From: Hyaloperonospora brassicae
Lineage: Eukaryota; Oomycota; Peronosporomycetes; Peronosporales; Peronosporaceae
DNA length: 64,000 nucleotides
Reading direction: 5' to 3'
Assembly (NCBI GenBank): GCA_947650285.1
Contig: CANTFL010000006.1
Span: 115,570 to 179,569 of the forward strand
Part shown: positions 31,847 through 46,030 of the stretch, in pieces
Layout of the letters: each line of letters starts with the position of its first letter
Position numbering within the stretch: position 1 is the first letter of the stretch
Position numbers and translations under genes: made by a program
Notes under the pieces: generated by a model
Database searches by the model: none
Told to the model about the DNA's origin: nothing
What the model saw: only the letters and a program-made list of their open reading frames with translations

Positions 31847-32332
31847 ATGGTGTTGTTCGTGCTGTACGTGCAGGCAGAGCTCGAGAACGTCGAGACACTG
31901 GCCGCCCCACCGCTGCACCGCTGGTGTCTCGACGTGAAAGAACCGCGAAGCGACGAGACGCGCGAGGCCGTTATGGTCTCGGACGAGCACGAGGTGGACG
32001 TGGCAGGCGGTCGTGGCCACGTGCACTTTACACTCAAGTGGCCGGGCGCGTCAAAGCCGTCGCAGCTGACCGTCATGCGCGACGTGAAGAAATTGACGCG
32101 TGAGGTGACGGGCGCCGACTCGGGTGCGTTCGTGCCGTTTGTCGCGTTCGAGTGTCGGGGTCTGGAGGTCGCGGCGTGGCACCCCGAGAGCGGCTATCGC
32201 GTCGTGTCGAAAGACCGCCACGCAGTTTTTGAAGACGTGGACCTGAGCGACGATTGGGCCGACTACGACGAAGAGGGCGAGCAGTCGGTGGGTGTGTATG
32301 GCGTCAAGTGGAAGCTTGAGGTGCACAAGTGA
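31847..32332 (+). CDS. DUF866 / CZIB-like protein lacking both CXXC zinc motifs
   Basis: The product is 161 residues, the usual length of the DUF866 family (UPF0587; human CZIB/C1orf123). The start MVLFVLYVQAELENVETL aligns with the family N-terminus. Other shared blocks are HRWCLDVK, the GGRG turn, the core FVAFECRGLEVAAWHPESGY, and the C-terminal DWADYDEEGEQSVGVYGVKW. Family members normally have two CXXC pairs that bind zinc. Here the first is replaced by KEPRSD and the second by KWPGAS, so all four cysteines are missing while the scaffold is kept. No frameshift explains this. The molecular role of the family is poorly known. Confidence 0.85.
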   Translation: MVLFVLYVQAELENVETLAAPPLHRWCLDVKEPRSDETREAVMVSDEHEVDVAGGRGHVHFTLKWPGASKPSQLTVMRDVKKLTREVTGADSGAFVPFVAFECRGLEVAAWHPESGYRVVSKDRHAVFEDVDLSDDWADYDEEGEQSVGVYGVKWKLEVHK

Positions 32333-35300
32333 GAGGCGGGAGACCACGTGGCGTGTGCTTGTGCGGGTGAGAATCGATACGGAGATTGAGCACATGTACA
32401 AAGCATTCGCGGGTGGGACGGGACGAGAGCGTGCAAATTTCTGCAGCTAAGACGACCATGTGTGTGTGTGTGGCACCAACGAGATTGTCACTGAATTTCA
32501 CAAGTGCCTTGGCGTTGAGTAGCTGCTATATGATACGATAAGGCGTGCGTGCCCACAATGCCCACAATGCCCGGACGAGATCTAAAAGCTTAGAGCAGTC
32601 GTATTGAAGCCAGTGCCTATCCGTCTTCCGCGCCTACCACACTTTCGATCGTTTGGGTGACGAATGCAGCTCCGCATTAGCCTTTCATCATCGTCGCGTA
32701 ATTGTCGGATGAGCGACCGATTGTCGAGACGATTAGGCGAACTCCTTTTGCAAGTTTTTTGTTACGAAAGGAGCTACGAGTGCCGCCGACCTATCGAAAA
32801 GAAAGGATAGACAAAAAGGATCGGCGCCAAAGTACCGTAACCAGAGCGTAGGGACGTCATACCAGTGGGCCTACCTAGCAATCGCGCTGCTCCAAGTCTG
32901 TATAGTATAAGCAGCCGCTTCTTCAAGTCGCCGTCTGTACATCGCAATCAGCGCCACACTGTGTTACTGTGACAAGTGCACACTTGTTGGTTTAGTTCAA
33001 GAGATCACAATTGAAAGCTTTTGACCACACAGCGGGAGTCAGTATTCTGTGATCATAGTTGCGAGCTACAAGGTGGGTATCATCAGGTCACGAAGGGGTT
33101 GTCCAGCGAACGAACCTACACAAGTGCTTGGTGGCTAATACCCATGACTACACTATAAGCTGACACGTGGTGGTCTTCATTCTAACGCGTTGCAATTTCG
33201 CCTGTCTGGTTCCTTATACAGCCCGCATTATCTCGGAGCTATTTGACATACATCCTTCGATACCGTGCGTGCTCATTGCATGTGTAAGCGTGACACTAAA
33301 CATCAACTTGCGCATCCCGAACAATAACTTGGCGTCCCGAACAACAACTTTGGCGCCCCGATAGAATTTGTAGTAACTTGCGGACTTCACCATATGATCG
33401 GCTAAAGCTCATTGAACACAAGAACAGATTGATGCACCGCAGAAGCTTAAGAAACGGTTCACGACACTCCAAAACTTCCGAAGTATAGAATTGAGCAGAT
33501 CTAGAAAACTTCAGCATTTAGCCGACATGTTTGGCTTTGCTTGCGATGTATGGGCTAGCTATGAATTCTTGTTCTTTTCGGGTTTATTGGATTCCTACAG
33601 ATTATGCAAGATCCGAGCATCCCAGCTTGTGTTCCCAACGAAGATTGTCGACCGATGGGCACGGTTCTCCTCACCTACGATCTCGTTTAGCGCAGACGAA
33701 TGGATACTTGAGCGACTTCGAAGTAGTATATCAGATGCCGCATTCGAGAACGAAGGAACCAGGACCATTCAGCGAGACAAGTAGTTACTTCTCGGCTAGT
33801 TCGATTACCGGGCCGCCGTGCTGTGTCGTGACTGAAATACAGCCGGACCAGATGGCAATGATTACTCGGAAAGTAACCTCGCTCAACCACAACTCAAAAT
33901 CGCTATCAACAGACTTTTCCGCTGCTAGTTTGACAAATTGCAACTCAATTTTTAGATGCCTGTATACTGTACAAGCCTAACGATGCTCTGATCGAACGCT
34001 AGCTGATTACTCATTTTCTAATTGCATACAATTTGCGCACATTTCGCTACAAGCTATAAGCCACCTATGTGTAACACATGTTAAGTCGACACAGAGCTTC
34101 TGAACTTGGGACACGTACAAGTTCCATCAGACAGCATACACTACCTCTCTTTTTGGAAGAATAAAAGTGTTTGACTGGTCAACGTCTAACGAGATTGATT
34201 ATAGCGGATGCATTGCTTCCTCACAAATGCACACATAGCGGTGAAAATGCTATCGTGTAGGATCAGTCAGCTGAGTGCGGGCAGTGTACTAAACACCATT
34301 GACACCAGATGACGTGTACACCCATCATTTACCGACTATTTGCACGTTCGCAAACTCTGCAGCTTTCGAACTAATGACATACTACTCTTATTATCTCATA
34401 AGCAACTCCTTCATTGTGCGCTAGCGGACATAAGGCGTCGTTATTAATTCTCTGATTCGATCTTTTGCACGTTTGACGTAGCACTGGTAGAAAAACCGAC
34501 ACGTCTTTTCTCACTACACTTTTTATTGGCGTTTATCTGCACAACGATACTGTGATGTTGTCCTCATGATTTTGTTCGGTAATGCTGTGGACAGTGTCTC
34601 AAACTATGTGAACGATGTCCCCAACCATTCGTAGTGGCCGATCAATACATCTCACGGTCGGGATCCTTGGTCATGAAACGCAATTTTCATCTCAAAGGTC
34701 AATTTAACTTCTCTTTTTTTCGGCACATCACCGCCGTACTATCAAAGAGATAGGCGACGACATCGTAGGGAAATATACGGACTCTCGGGTACATCCGGCA
34801 GTTGTAATGAATAACATTGGCTGACCGAGTCTTAGCTTCAAAAAAGCGTCCAGACAGTAAATATATTATTCCGAAAAAAATGAGGGGAAAATTCTGCTTG
34901 TTTTGACAAGATATGATCGATAAACATTACTAACAACATTGTAGACTGATGACTGGACCTCATGTACACTGTTGTGCGAGTAATGACGAGGCAACGAAAC
35001 ACAAGACAAGATAGCATGGAAGTGAGAGTAATTGAAATCGAATGACACCATCGATTGTACGCCTGCCTCAGTTGTATATATCTACACTTATGTATGGTAA
35101 GTGCCTACTAACTATCCATTGGGCACGTTGCCTTCGATAAGTGGCTTCATCGGATAGTATAATGACCTGTGTCAGCTGATGCGCAGTGTTTTGTCAATTA
35201 AGCGGAATTTTATCGATATCAAGGTAACATGATGTTAATACAAAGACCCATATCAATATTTTGTACGTTTCGCTCACCAATTACCTACAATCATAACAAT

Positions 35301-36280
35301 ATGACGTCAATGTATTTTTAAGGTCAGAGAGTCTATATACACATAATCAACTATGTGCGAGATATATAGTTAGCCTAAGCCATGAAGTCAGCAACAAGGG
35401 ATCAAAGAGCTGGTCAGAGATGGATAGTAAGTGTTGTTTTTGAATCGCCCTGCGTGGTGCAAGGTGAGATACCGGGTCGCAATTCGATACCTTTTCCAGA
35501 ATTAAAAGGCCGTGAGACTCTGACAACGGTCCCATAATTGATGAGCTGTTTGACCAAGTACTGTCTATTTTCATTCGCCCTTCCCCGCCGATACTTATAG
35601 TCGGTATAAGAAATCCCGAGAGAACGGGGCAGCCCATTCTTGTGAAGCCGAAACAATTACCGTTTTAGCGCCGCTGGGTTGAACCAATTTGGCATACTGA
35701 AAGGGACCACCCACGAATATATAGGCAGCCGTGTATAAGTGCCGCGATGACGTGGCAATGCTCCCGCATTTATAGTCTTAACTTTTGCAGCTCATCGGTA
35801 GATCCAGCGTCAAGAATCAGGATGGGTCACACGGACACCTTCAGTGCACGCCATCTTCCCCTTGGTGCAGCGTTATGTAATGCGTTGTATCATGCGTTAA
35901 TCGGTTGTCGAGCTTTGTAGAGCGTCCAAATCCAGCGATCAAAAAATAAAGGTCAAAGTAAGGTAAAGATTGTGGCAAAGTCGCGGTACCGGGTTCTGGA
36001 TGATGCTCGTTCCTTCAACTGTTACCGGCAAGGGGATTAGAATGGATATTGTCCACTTCTGCAAGGTATCTGCAGAACAGAGCCTAAATTTTGTAGCGGA
36101 CCCGGTATTTTATAACAATTCCTTGATCCCAGTACATACCATGCCTAGTAGATCAAGCGTTAAAGCCACAGTCCAAGTAAACGTGGGCTTGGACAACATG
36201 TTGCTGCTAGGTGCAAATGCATAGGTTGTCCGACGATTTCGACGTAGAACAAAAAGTCAGGGTTTCTACAGGTATGTCAC
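32333..36280. other. Transition into AT-rich, gene-free DNA
   Basis: Downstream of the DUF866 gene the sequence becomes visibly AT-rich and loses long frames. About 33,305-33,360 shows two to three imperfect copies of a unit of roughly 22 bp (GCGTCCCGAACAACAACTT-like). Frames of 97-149 codons around 33,490-33,980 and 35,350-35,660 have mixed composition and may be relics; I could not name them. Confidence 0.4.
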
Positions 36281-36289
36281 CGGCACGCC

Positions 36290-37740
36290 CCAGTCAGTCG
36301 GAAACAGTGAGGTATATGATAAAAAAAACTTTTCCGTCCCACCAACTACAGACCAAGTCAAGCAAAGCCGCTTGATGTGTTGCTGCTAAACCAATCAAAC
36401 GATAATGATGGTCTGGCGTTGAAGATAACCATTCCCCCAGCACATGCTCCAGGTACAGACCAGCTGTGTAGCATTGGCGTGGGTTCGACAGCTGCATCGC
36501 CGTATCTGTCTTTACATGTTCTGCATACTGCGTTTTATCCCTGGAAAGACCCAGATGCACCAGGCTTCGAAACACCTTTTCAATCGCCGGGTAAGCCAAG
36601 ACAGTGACATGCTTGGGACGCTGCGTTTTGGCTACGGCCGACACCTCGTCAATTTAATAACTTACGCATGTATGGGCGTTAGAATATCCCCAGTTTTATG
36701 TTAGAGCGCCCAAAGTCAGTTAAAAGAAGCGTGTGTCTACAGAAATTGATTGTTGAGATTGTGCAGCTACTTCTCCGCTCACATCCTAATTTCGAACGGG
36801 CTAGATGCGAACAGAAAGACATTAAGAGATGAGCTGGAAAAAAACTCTGTCATCCACACTATTTGCGACCCGAGTTTCGAGTCAGGGGCGTTTAAAAGCT
36901 TCTGTAAATGACAGCTTCAATTACTTTTGGTTAAATTATACATAATGATCTCTTTATTTCCCAGATATATGGATGTGTGTCCGGGGGGCATGACTCCTAT
37001 CCCCTCGTGGCGCCCGGCAGTGGTGTCCCGCTTATCAAATGACCTTGCTTTTGGTCGAGTAAAGTGCAAGTCGTCAAGTGGGTCAAAGCATTGACAATAC
37101 GTACAGCGTGTGTGTTAACCATCATTCGCGAGATAAGTTTGTAGTAGTCCACAAACGCTGGAAATAAGTGCGTTTTTCTAGGCAACACTGGCACTTCCAG
37201 GCCCTTCAGCGATGGGTCTTGCTGCAATGCAACACTTAACATCTTTACCCTCGGTAGAAAAAAAGAGCAGCGCAACCGGACAGAGCTGCCAAATACCCAC
37301 CTTTACCTGGAGTGCCTGGAACTATCAACTGTTGCTAAAACTCAGGATGACGTGCTGGTATGTATTATTGAGATTGACAATATATTCGTCGAACTCTGAC
37401 AGGTAGAAATTCGTACAGGAACTCTCTATTCACCGTATACTATGCCTTGCGAAATCTTATAGCATGAGACATAGAATCTGCTCAGCCATTATGTCTTCTT
37501 GCTCAGATGCCGTCGTAAGGTGAGCAATAATCATCATTACGATAGCCGACATTTTGCGCTCCGTTGAAAACGTTGTTGTAAAGCGCTTATAAGCCCTGTG
37601 TGAAGAGTTTTGTAGCCGGGTTGATAGCACATTTGCAAAAACTCTGTAGCTTGTTTCCAGCAACGCTATCGGTCCATGATGCATGGCGTTGTCAGAGTCA
37701 CCAATTTTCTTACAAGAGTATTGGGTGTCCACGTAAGAGG
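36290..37740 (-). pseudogene. Decayed non-LTR (LINE) retrotransposon, reverse transcriptase region
   Basis: Three minus-strand fragments lie in the order expected of a LINE ORF2. At 37,732-37,457 the piece GPIALLETSYRVFANVLSTRLQ resembles RT block 2 (RPI.LL...YK.FAK.LA.RL), with a KMSAIVMMIIAHLTTA stretch after it. At 37,275-36,997 LKGLEVPVLPRKTHLFPAFVDYY corresponds to the strand around the FADD catalytic motif, here degraded to FVDYY. At 36,644-36,294 KTQRPKHVTVLAYPAIEKV and LSWWDG-like words fit the region after RT. Frames differ and stops intervene, so the copy is dead. Boundaries are approximate. Confidence 0.6.
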
Positions 37741-40700
37741 GAGGTTACTTCGAACTTGTTCGTATATAAATGAAAATGAGGACCATAGATGGGTTTAAGA
37801 GCGCTATTTTATCGATATAAAACACATTGTTAGCCCATTCAAACCGGCCGATTCATGGTACCTGATCCCGTTGATAGCTCATGGCCTCACGGATCCCGTA
37901 ATTGTACGCATCAGTCGCTTATTGATCATCGGCTGTGAGTCGTTACTTCGTCGGTATGAACGCAGCATCCCGCAGCTTTGGAGATAAAAGCGCAACACGG
38001 TGGTGCGGTGACTCCTGGTTGGTACTGACTCTCATTCGGACGCTAAAAGATTCGATATAGACGTTATTCGGGGAAATGTCGGACCGTAATGCGCCCGCAC
38101 GGACTTAACGTACTGATCCCGTTCCCGCTTGACAACCCTCTTGTAGGACCAACACAGAAGTTTCGAAGACCGCTTCAAATGCCACCATACAACGAACCAG
38201 TATTATTTCACACATTCCTTTATCATGGCTGATATTCATTGCCGTCGTAATTAAAATTGACGCTTGTTGCGCTGGCATAGCGTTGCTACATGACATTTCT
38301 TCGCTGTTTCACTCGTTTCGCCCCACATGTATACACTGTGTCCTCTCCAATATGGACATTCCAGTTCGAGAAACTAGGGGCATGGAACGCCCCAAAGTAA
38401 GTCATCACTTGAAGACGCATCGCAAGACGCGGTCTAGCTAGTGGAACGAAGAGTATAGGCTGCTGCGTTGATTGGCGATACAAATGCTGCGACTGAAATG
38501 CCTTGATTTATTGTAGCAAACTATACTTGTGATATGAGTAGTCAGACGAAAAGTTTGTAAGTACCCAGATGACTTCCGTTGCATCTTAATGTGAATCGTA
38601 CAGCCGGTCGGTTCTGCTAGCCGTCTTTGCGATCACGTACTTGTAGAGATGACTGGTCCTGAAATTATCTTCCTCGGCATGTTTTCGTAAACGTCAAGCA
38701 TCAACTAAGGCCGTCCTCCCAAAAGCGAGCCAAGTGCTAAACTTTCCGGACAGCTAGCTGTTCGTGGGTCTAACCTATCGGTTTGTGGGTTCGGACAAAA
38801 TAAACGTCTCTTGGCAGGAAAATTAATCTCGACAGCGTGATCCGGACCTGAAGCCCTTGATGATCTTTTTGCACGTAACAAAATGATTGTGTGCGTAGAC
38901 GTTAAGTATAAAAATTACAAAATGTTGCGATCATTCGGCCCAATTGCTCGTGAGGTACATATTGCCTTTTCCACACGACAGCGGACGATAATGCCGAATG
39001 AGATAGTAAAATTCCTACCCCTCAAGACTTCGACGAGCGTGGATCCCAGCAGGACATTAGCACGTATACTAAGTCGAGCTATATACCCACATCAGTCTCC
39101 ATTCCGGACGTCGGGGGCTTCGACAAACTACGCAAGAGAAGCATGTGTTACCTGAATGCAACAAGGCAGTGGCATTCGGCAAACACTTATTCAGCGCGAA
39201 GTTGACATCTAATGATTCCATCCCCATTAAGTACTTTACGTACATTTTGAAGAAGTATTCTAAGGTCCAGCTCACAATTAGTGAGATATGAAGTTTCTGA
39301 CCTGTATATAAAGCTATGTATGAACGTGTGGCGCTTGTGGACGTTAGATCGCTGAAGCTCCAATCTTTAGAAACTCGACGTAAAGATATCCTGTGTGGTG
39401 CACATAACTATACTTTTATAATTTCTTTTACTCTGGACGTACCGACCCGGCGCAGAAAAAATACTCGATAACGCCCAATCCGCTTGTTGGATTGATGTGT
39501 AGTAAGCATACTTGTATCTGGTGTTGATTTAGATGAAAAGAATATGTGTCCGTATTTGACAGGAAATCCTACCCTGACGGTAAGATATGAACTGGGGATA
39601 GAACCTCGTCTATATGGTTTATCGTTCAGATTATTTCAGGCCACCCAACTGTTCATTAGTGATGCCAGCACCTAGTTATATGGAATTTCGCGCAGTGTAA
39701 CCAGCGGTCAATTCAGAATTACTTGTACCAATTCATTGGTATAGCCGAAAAAATTCATCGAAACATGCCCGCCGGCTTTCAATCATTCACAGCTTAATAA
39801 TTTGGACGTTAAACATATGGAGCAGCTCCCACGGAAATATGAAGCACATGCTTAACCAGATTCAATGGTCCGGTGCGAGCCGGTAAGCGTGTAATCACTT
39901 TATCGTGAAGCTATCAGCGGTAGAGAGAGGATCTGATTGGGTTTAGCCTATTCTATAACAAAAAAGTAAATGCAGAGGCCGAGTTCCCACGAATCTGGCG
40001 GTCGTAGCCTTCGTTCTTGTGCCCATTTGCGGAATCCTCTGTCCCCACGCGCCTTTTTTTGAAGTCGATCGCGTTGTCCAGGTATGGCAAATACTACAAC
40101 TGAAAAATGATCTTCCTCAAAAGATGAGCTTAGTCTTCGATTTTTTCTCAGAAGTATAGCTTGATGTTGACTAAACAGATTCGTAATCGAGAGTGCAGGA
40201 AGAATTATCGTAAGCTGTGCCACTTTGAGCGCCTGGAATAGTTATATACCGCATACAGACTATCGGATACGTCATGAAGCGTCCGAGTGTAGCTGCGTGA
40301 AGCATGGCGGAATTAACCAGCTCATCAGACGATGGTCTAAAGTCCGTCTCCTCTCAAGTTACAAATGTTGTACGTGGTGGTGCGCTGCGTACCTTGAGCA
40401 GGAGACTCGAACGGGTGCGTCTTCGCGTCATATTGAAGGAGCTATATCGTACGACCACAGTAAATAAACGATAAATGAAGGTGCTGACGATACTGAAGAA
40501 AGCGCTAAGTAATTACCGGTGTCTCGACCATTTAGCTGCTAGCTCTTATGTAATCTCGATGAGCTACATCTGATACTTTCCAGGTGTCTCGGCCACGCGC
40601 TTGTGACAGGAGAGGGTAATTTAAACATATTTTATACATCTTTCAAGATGTGAAAGAAAGTGGTACGCTGGTCTACATCAATGGTTTATTGCAAAAGATT

Positions 40701-43700
40701 GGCAGCTGTAAATGCCGTGCCACTCGTCTTCCACCTGTCATCTGTAGCTATGTCCTTATTAAAGAAATCGATGGAAGCTTCAACCTTCATAAACCACCGT
40801 AGCTGAGAGTTTTAATCAGTGCTTGACATCTCTGGACATACCTGGAAGGTTTTCGTTAAAATATGGACCCGATATTTGTAAGCAAGATGAACATCAATAT
40901 TAATGAGCTCCGATTACTAGATTACACGTGTAAATCTAGCCGTAAGTATCTATAACGGATTGTTCGGGTAGTGCAGATCAGAGTCTCGTTCCGACCGTGC
41001 GATGTCGGGTAAAAGCAATTACCTGTCCCCGATGCGACAACGTGAAGGATACCGAGGTGAAGTTCTAGGTCAGACATGTCATCCGGGGCCTTCGTCGATC
41101 GTGCGCCTATCGGTAGGGCCGTGTCAGACTGATATTTTTACGTGCGTGCATTATGCCAAATTATATCTGCTTATGGCGCTTCATGGCAATTAGGAATATT
41201 ACTGTCGGGTTAGGCGCTGAACCGTGACTTGAAATACCGTTTTTCAATCTTCATTTCGAAAGAGAGACGATAGAAGCAGAACAGGCCCAGTCCTCTAGTT
41301 GCAACCATTGTTGTAGAATATGATACTGGAGATCGAAAGGGAGACCTAGAATAGGTCATGCTCTGAGAACTCGCTGTCGAAGCCTCGTTAAATTCCGGTA
41401 GAGATCAATTATTGTACAGAACATGTGTTGGTTCGCGATGGAGACGCGAGGAGATCGAGCATTTTACGCGTCCTTCATTAATGCGTCAAGAGACAGGGCT
41501 ACACTTCATCCGGTCTTAATTGCGGTCAAATAAGATCGTTACATGTATCACTACAGTAATAGTCCTTCTAAGCTTGTCCTATGCATCATTCTCTCACGCG
41601 TAATTCAGCTGCTAATTTATTTCTGCAGAGAAAAGTCCCGACGTTTTGGAAAGTCTTGTGTATTTTTGCGTTCCGACTTTGATCTAATGCACTTTATACG
41701 CTACCATACCCGCAGTTAAATTTGCTCAATAATTGACTGAACGCGCAAATCCGGATCATAAGATACGGTACACGTAAATAACATCAACTGATTCGACAAT
41801 TTTTAAGCTATGTTTTCACACATTAAAGTATCTTAATACGCACGGAAATACGCTTGACGTGTGTAGGGTATATATCATAAGCTGGGTATCGAGTGGCGTA
41901 ACGCACTGAACAATACCGGTTGTTGGCTGTGGGCGAGCATAGACCGTACCGAGTATTTATCATTATGTTACGTGCATAGTATCAAAACTATAGTTACCAA
42001 ACTATTTGTCATGGGCACAGAAATTATTGGTATTTTAGAACTAAAGGAAGAGATGAACATGGTCGAGCGTCTTCATGCAGATCGAAGCGATTTGTAGTAC
42101 AGACCACGAAGCGATCTTTGACAAACTTCTATGCGACAGTGTTAAGTAGTCGAAGGTACGGATATCGCATGACTTGTATGGAAAGCAAAGAACGTCGTTT
42201 GCTTTTAATGATATAATGCAATCAAGAGATCGCGTAGCTCGAACGTCCATGTGGATGTTTGAGTCGTGAATATGTCAAATACACGATTGATTGAAGCTGA
42301 TATGTTAATTAGTTGCAAAGACCTAAATGCGCACAATGTTTTAGACCTCTTATATCTACCTTTTGACCAAGTCTTGACCATATTTACCCTATTTGTGTCG
42401 TTTATGTCACTGTCGTATTGTACTCCGGGATCGCATTCATGGACGGGGTCAAAAAGATGATCGATTGCATTTTCTATTCAACAGAGTAGTCGTTTCACTA
42501 CCTGAAATATCTTTGGTACTAAAGAAGTCGATTTTAATAGTAGACATTGCAGTCATTGATGTCAATCTCGGTCACCTGCTCCTCAGACACTGCGGGAGAC
42601 AGGTACGAAATATAATGAGGAGGAATCGAATCTAAAGAGCTTCCGAAAGAGCTTGAGCAAATGTCAGCTGACAAAAGAAGATACTTTGAAGGCGACCTGC
42701 CGATAGGAGTAAAAAATGATATGGACCTTATATAATTATGCGACCATAATAGATCGAGAAGGCGCCGACCAAGTAATATCGTCGAAAGTCGTATCAATGT
42801 CAAGTGAATCTTCGTTCTCCATCGAGAGTTTGATATAATCTTGTGGCGCAGACGCTTGAAAATTAAGTCCTTACGAATCAAAAAGAAGTCATTGACGGAA
42901 TAACTCATCTTAATTTACGTGCACTTGATTTAGTCGAAGAGATAAATTTATATATTGTACTGGAGATCCCGGAGGTGCCCAAGGTCAAGGTGTCGCATCT
43001 TCATCTTTCTGTAGAGTTTACAGAGACTAAGATACGATGCGTAGAGGAGAAGATTGTAACGCCTTCCGACCAATTTAAGAGTTAAAACTTGGGCAGAAGC
43101 TTGCAAGGTTGACCCAAACTGATTAGGTTTTGAGGAATTACTCCTGCGAAGTATGTGGTGTCCATGGACAACATCATTAACTGTTGAGGATCTCACGTGG
43201 TGAGTGATGAGCAGGTATAAAGCATCACGCCTCCTGACCACAATGTTGAGTTGGTCAAAGAGCGCAACAAGATCCTGTATTTGACTACATAGATAAGCAT
43301 AATCATTATGCGCGTTCTGCACCTGACTCTTGATATGTGTCAGCTGATACAGTTGTTATAACAGATAGAACATCATGCGCGTTCTGCACCTGACTCTTAA
43401 TATGTTTCAGCTGATACAGTTGTTGTAACGTATAAACTCCAACGAAGCCCTCAGACCTTCTGTGGTATTATTGTAGGACTAAAACACCTCGGCAATAAAT
43501 GATTTGCCTGAATTCAAAGAAAAGCGATGTAAGATCAAGCCTTATGATCCGAGAGTAATCCAATCAAATACAAACTGGCGCTTAGAGAAGTAATCGTACG
43601 CGATCTTACTTTAACGAGGCAAAATGGTCACTAAAAATGATTGATTCCAATCACGATTCCACCGAATCTTGCGATACTGCTTGTTTCTTTGCGCATATCA

Positions 43701-46030
43701 CATCGAGAGTTGGTCTGTTGGCGACAAAACTAAGCGTCTCTTTCGCTTTGTAATCAACCTCGAATTGATGATAGGAAGTTGTTTCGTGAAAACAATAATC
43801 GCAAGTTGCGTACTATATTACTGTCGCTTATCTTGAGCCGATTGATTCTTAGCGCTAACACGCAAGAAATGTCATACGGATGACGTATCACATCGTATTG
43901 ACGATGATTGTAGCTAGATTAAAGCGCTGCTGATGCATTTGGGTGACTATTCTGAATCTGCAATCGTCCTAACTATAATATGGAGGCTTGCTGCATATGT
44001 TTAAAGAAGAGATCGTAATTTGAGGATATTTATATGCTAAAGCTTAATTAAACATGGCGAAAGCACTAGACAAGGTAGGATGGACATCATAAAGCGATGG
44101 AAGCATATTAATGGTGATATTTGTTGCCAAAGTAGGTATCTTTGAGCCGGAGAACGAAAGAAAGAGGCATAAACCGTGTCTGATGGTACTGCCGGATGTA
44201 AGATGATGAATAAAGATTTGTTTAAAACGACCGTAAGATGACCCGAAGGTACCAAGGGAGTTAGTGTTGAGACATTTTGGATAGATGGCTACATCGGTAA
44301 GTTTTATGTAACTTGGGATCTATATTGGCCGTATAGTATAGGGAACGGGTATAGATTAAAGCAGGACTCAAGAATAGTCAGAGGATCTAAGCCTGTAAAA
44401 TTTGAGCTGCAAAGGCTTCTTGTCAGTTTAATATCTAAGAGTACGCGATTGTTTTTCGGTTGTATTGCCACAGACGATGCTCGAATGATGTCTCGATCTA
44501 AGACTGGTTATTGATATACGATGTCAGACTGGTACAGCCGACCTTAGTATAGAAAGAGCGGGATCATTTATTCTGGCTATAGTTTATTATTTTTAAACGT
44601 TTAACGAAAAAAAGAGCTGTTGAAGCTTTGTAAATCGATGGAAAAAGAAGAGTTGATGTCATGCCGTTTCAGCGATCCCCACGTTATTAGACTGATGTAC
44701 CAGAAGAAGCATCCGTAAAAGGTTGTGTTTGATACATGCAGACATGTACCTCTATTCTACTAAGCACTTTCGCAGGCATTATGCAGACTCATATCTTAAG
44801 GAAAGACACACTGCAACCACGTTCTATTCTGATAAAGATACAGAGTGTATCACAATATGAAGTTTACGAATGGTTGGATGGATCTGCGAGACTGATGTCA
44901 ACGATTATGATACCTACAAGTATGAACATGTTCCTTCTTTAAGTGCAAGATATAATCATCGGCCATTTTAAAGTTGGACTGTAAGTATATGGCAATAGGT
45001 ATATAAATCGTTGAACTAGATTACAGCTCGGCCTCATGCTTTATCTGGAATGTAAAGGGGCGAGGCCGTTATATAAACATTGACATGAATTTAACATTTT
45101 GAAATATTTGTTCATTTCGATAATATTGAAATCAACATTACTCGAGAAGATGTGATGTAGACGGAATATTATCTTTGAGGGTAATGTTCTTGGGTGCTCT
45201 ACTTATTGGTTGATTGAGACGCTACATCAACGAATTTAACCACCAATCACTGCTAGACTCGCGCAATGGGTGGTGAGCAAGAAACCTATCGGATATTGTA
45301 GTGTGATATAATTAGATTTAGACAAATTGATTCATTAAAGAAACTTAAATACATTAACTACATTTAAACTTTTTTCCTCAAGCATAGCTTCCCTAGATCT
45401 ATTTATTTCCTCGTGATTCCTTACGCCATGTGTACGTGACGTCAGGAGTACGCAGCCTTGTGTTCTATCAACACAAAGTCTTACCTATTATCTGGTAAGA
45501 GCGTGCTCCGTTTCGTGGAAGATAGTAGGCGTGAATGTAAGTATCAGTTGTGATACTAGAACTTATAAAAAACACCTTTTAAAGGTTTTAGTATTACGGT
45601 GAATACCTTCCGTTACACATCCTGAAATACAGCTTCTATACTTCAGGCTCCAAGCTTCGGTGATAGGTGATCAAATTGATGTGATTCAGGTAACTATTGT
45701 ACGTTCGGCATAACTATTGGTGTTTAATGTAAAATTTGTAAGTTGCATCAATATTTTTGCAAATGTTCACTATATTTGGACATTTGAGCGCGTTGAGTTC
45801 TGTCGTTGGATGCCGTTACTATTATCAGAGTACAGACCACGGAACGCTAACATGTTATAAGGAAGCAATCATATAAAATGTCATATATGCCGAAATAGTA
45901 TCCCTGATTTTAGTATGGGATCGTAATGTGTCTGCTCGTGGTTAGCCAAATTATCTAGCACCGATAAATATTGCCACCATAGTCCGCCATCGAAAGCGTT
46001 TTCGGGTCGCCTTTCGAAGGCCAAGAGCCT
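37741..46030. other. AT-rich region with unplaced element relics
   Basis: No frame exceeds about 125 codons. Fragments with balanced composition near 42,260-43,430 and 44,040-44,940 may be remnants of retroelements. Near 45,050-45,160 mixed-frame words (YINIDMN, FDNIEINITREDVM) loosely resemble the end of a copia RNase H, but the match is weak. I see nothing that supports a functional gene. Confidence 0.35.
43308..43429 (+). repeat. 55-bp tandem duplication, period 67
   Basis: The segments 43308-43362 and 43375-43429 are nearly identical over 55 bases (both begin ATGCGCGTTCTGCACCTGAC) with a few substitutions, separated by a 12-base spacer. Confidence 0.85.
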
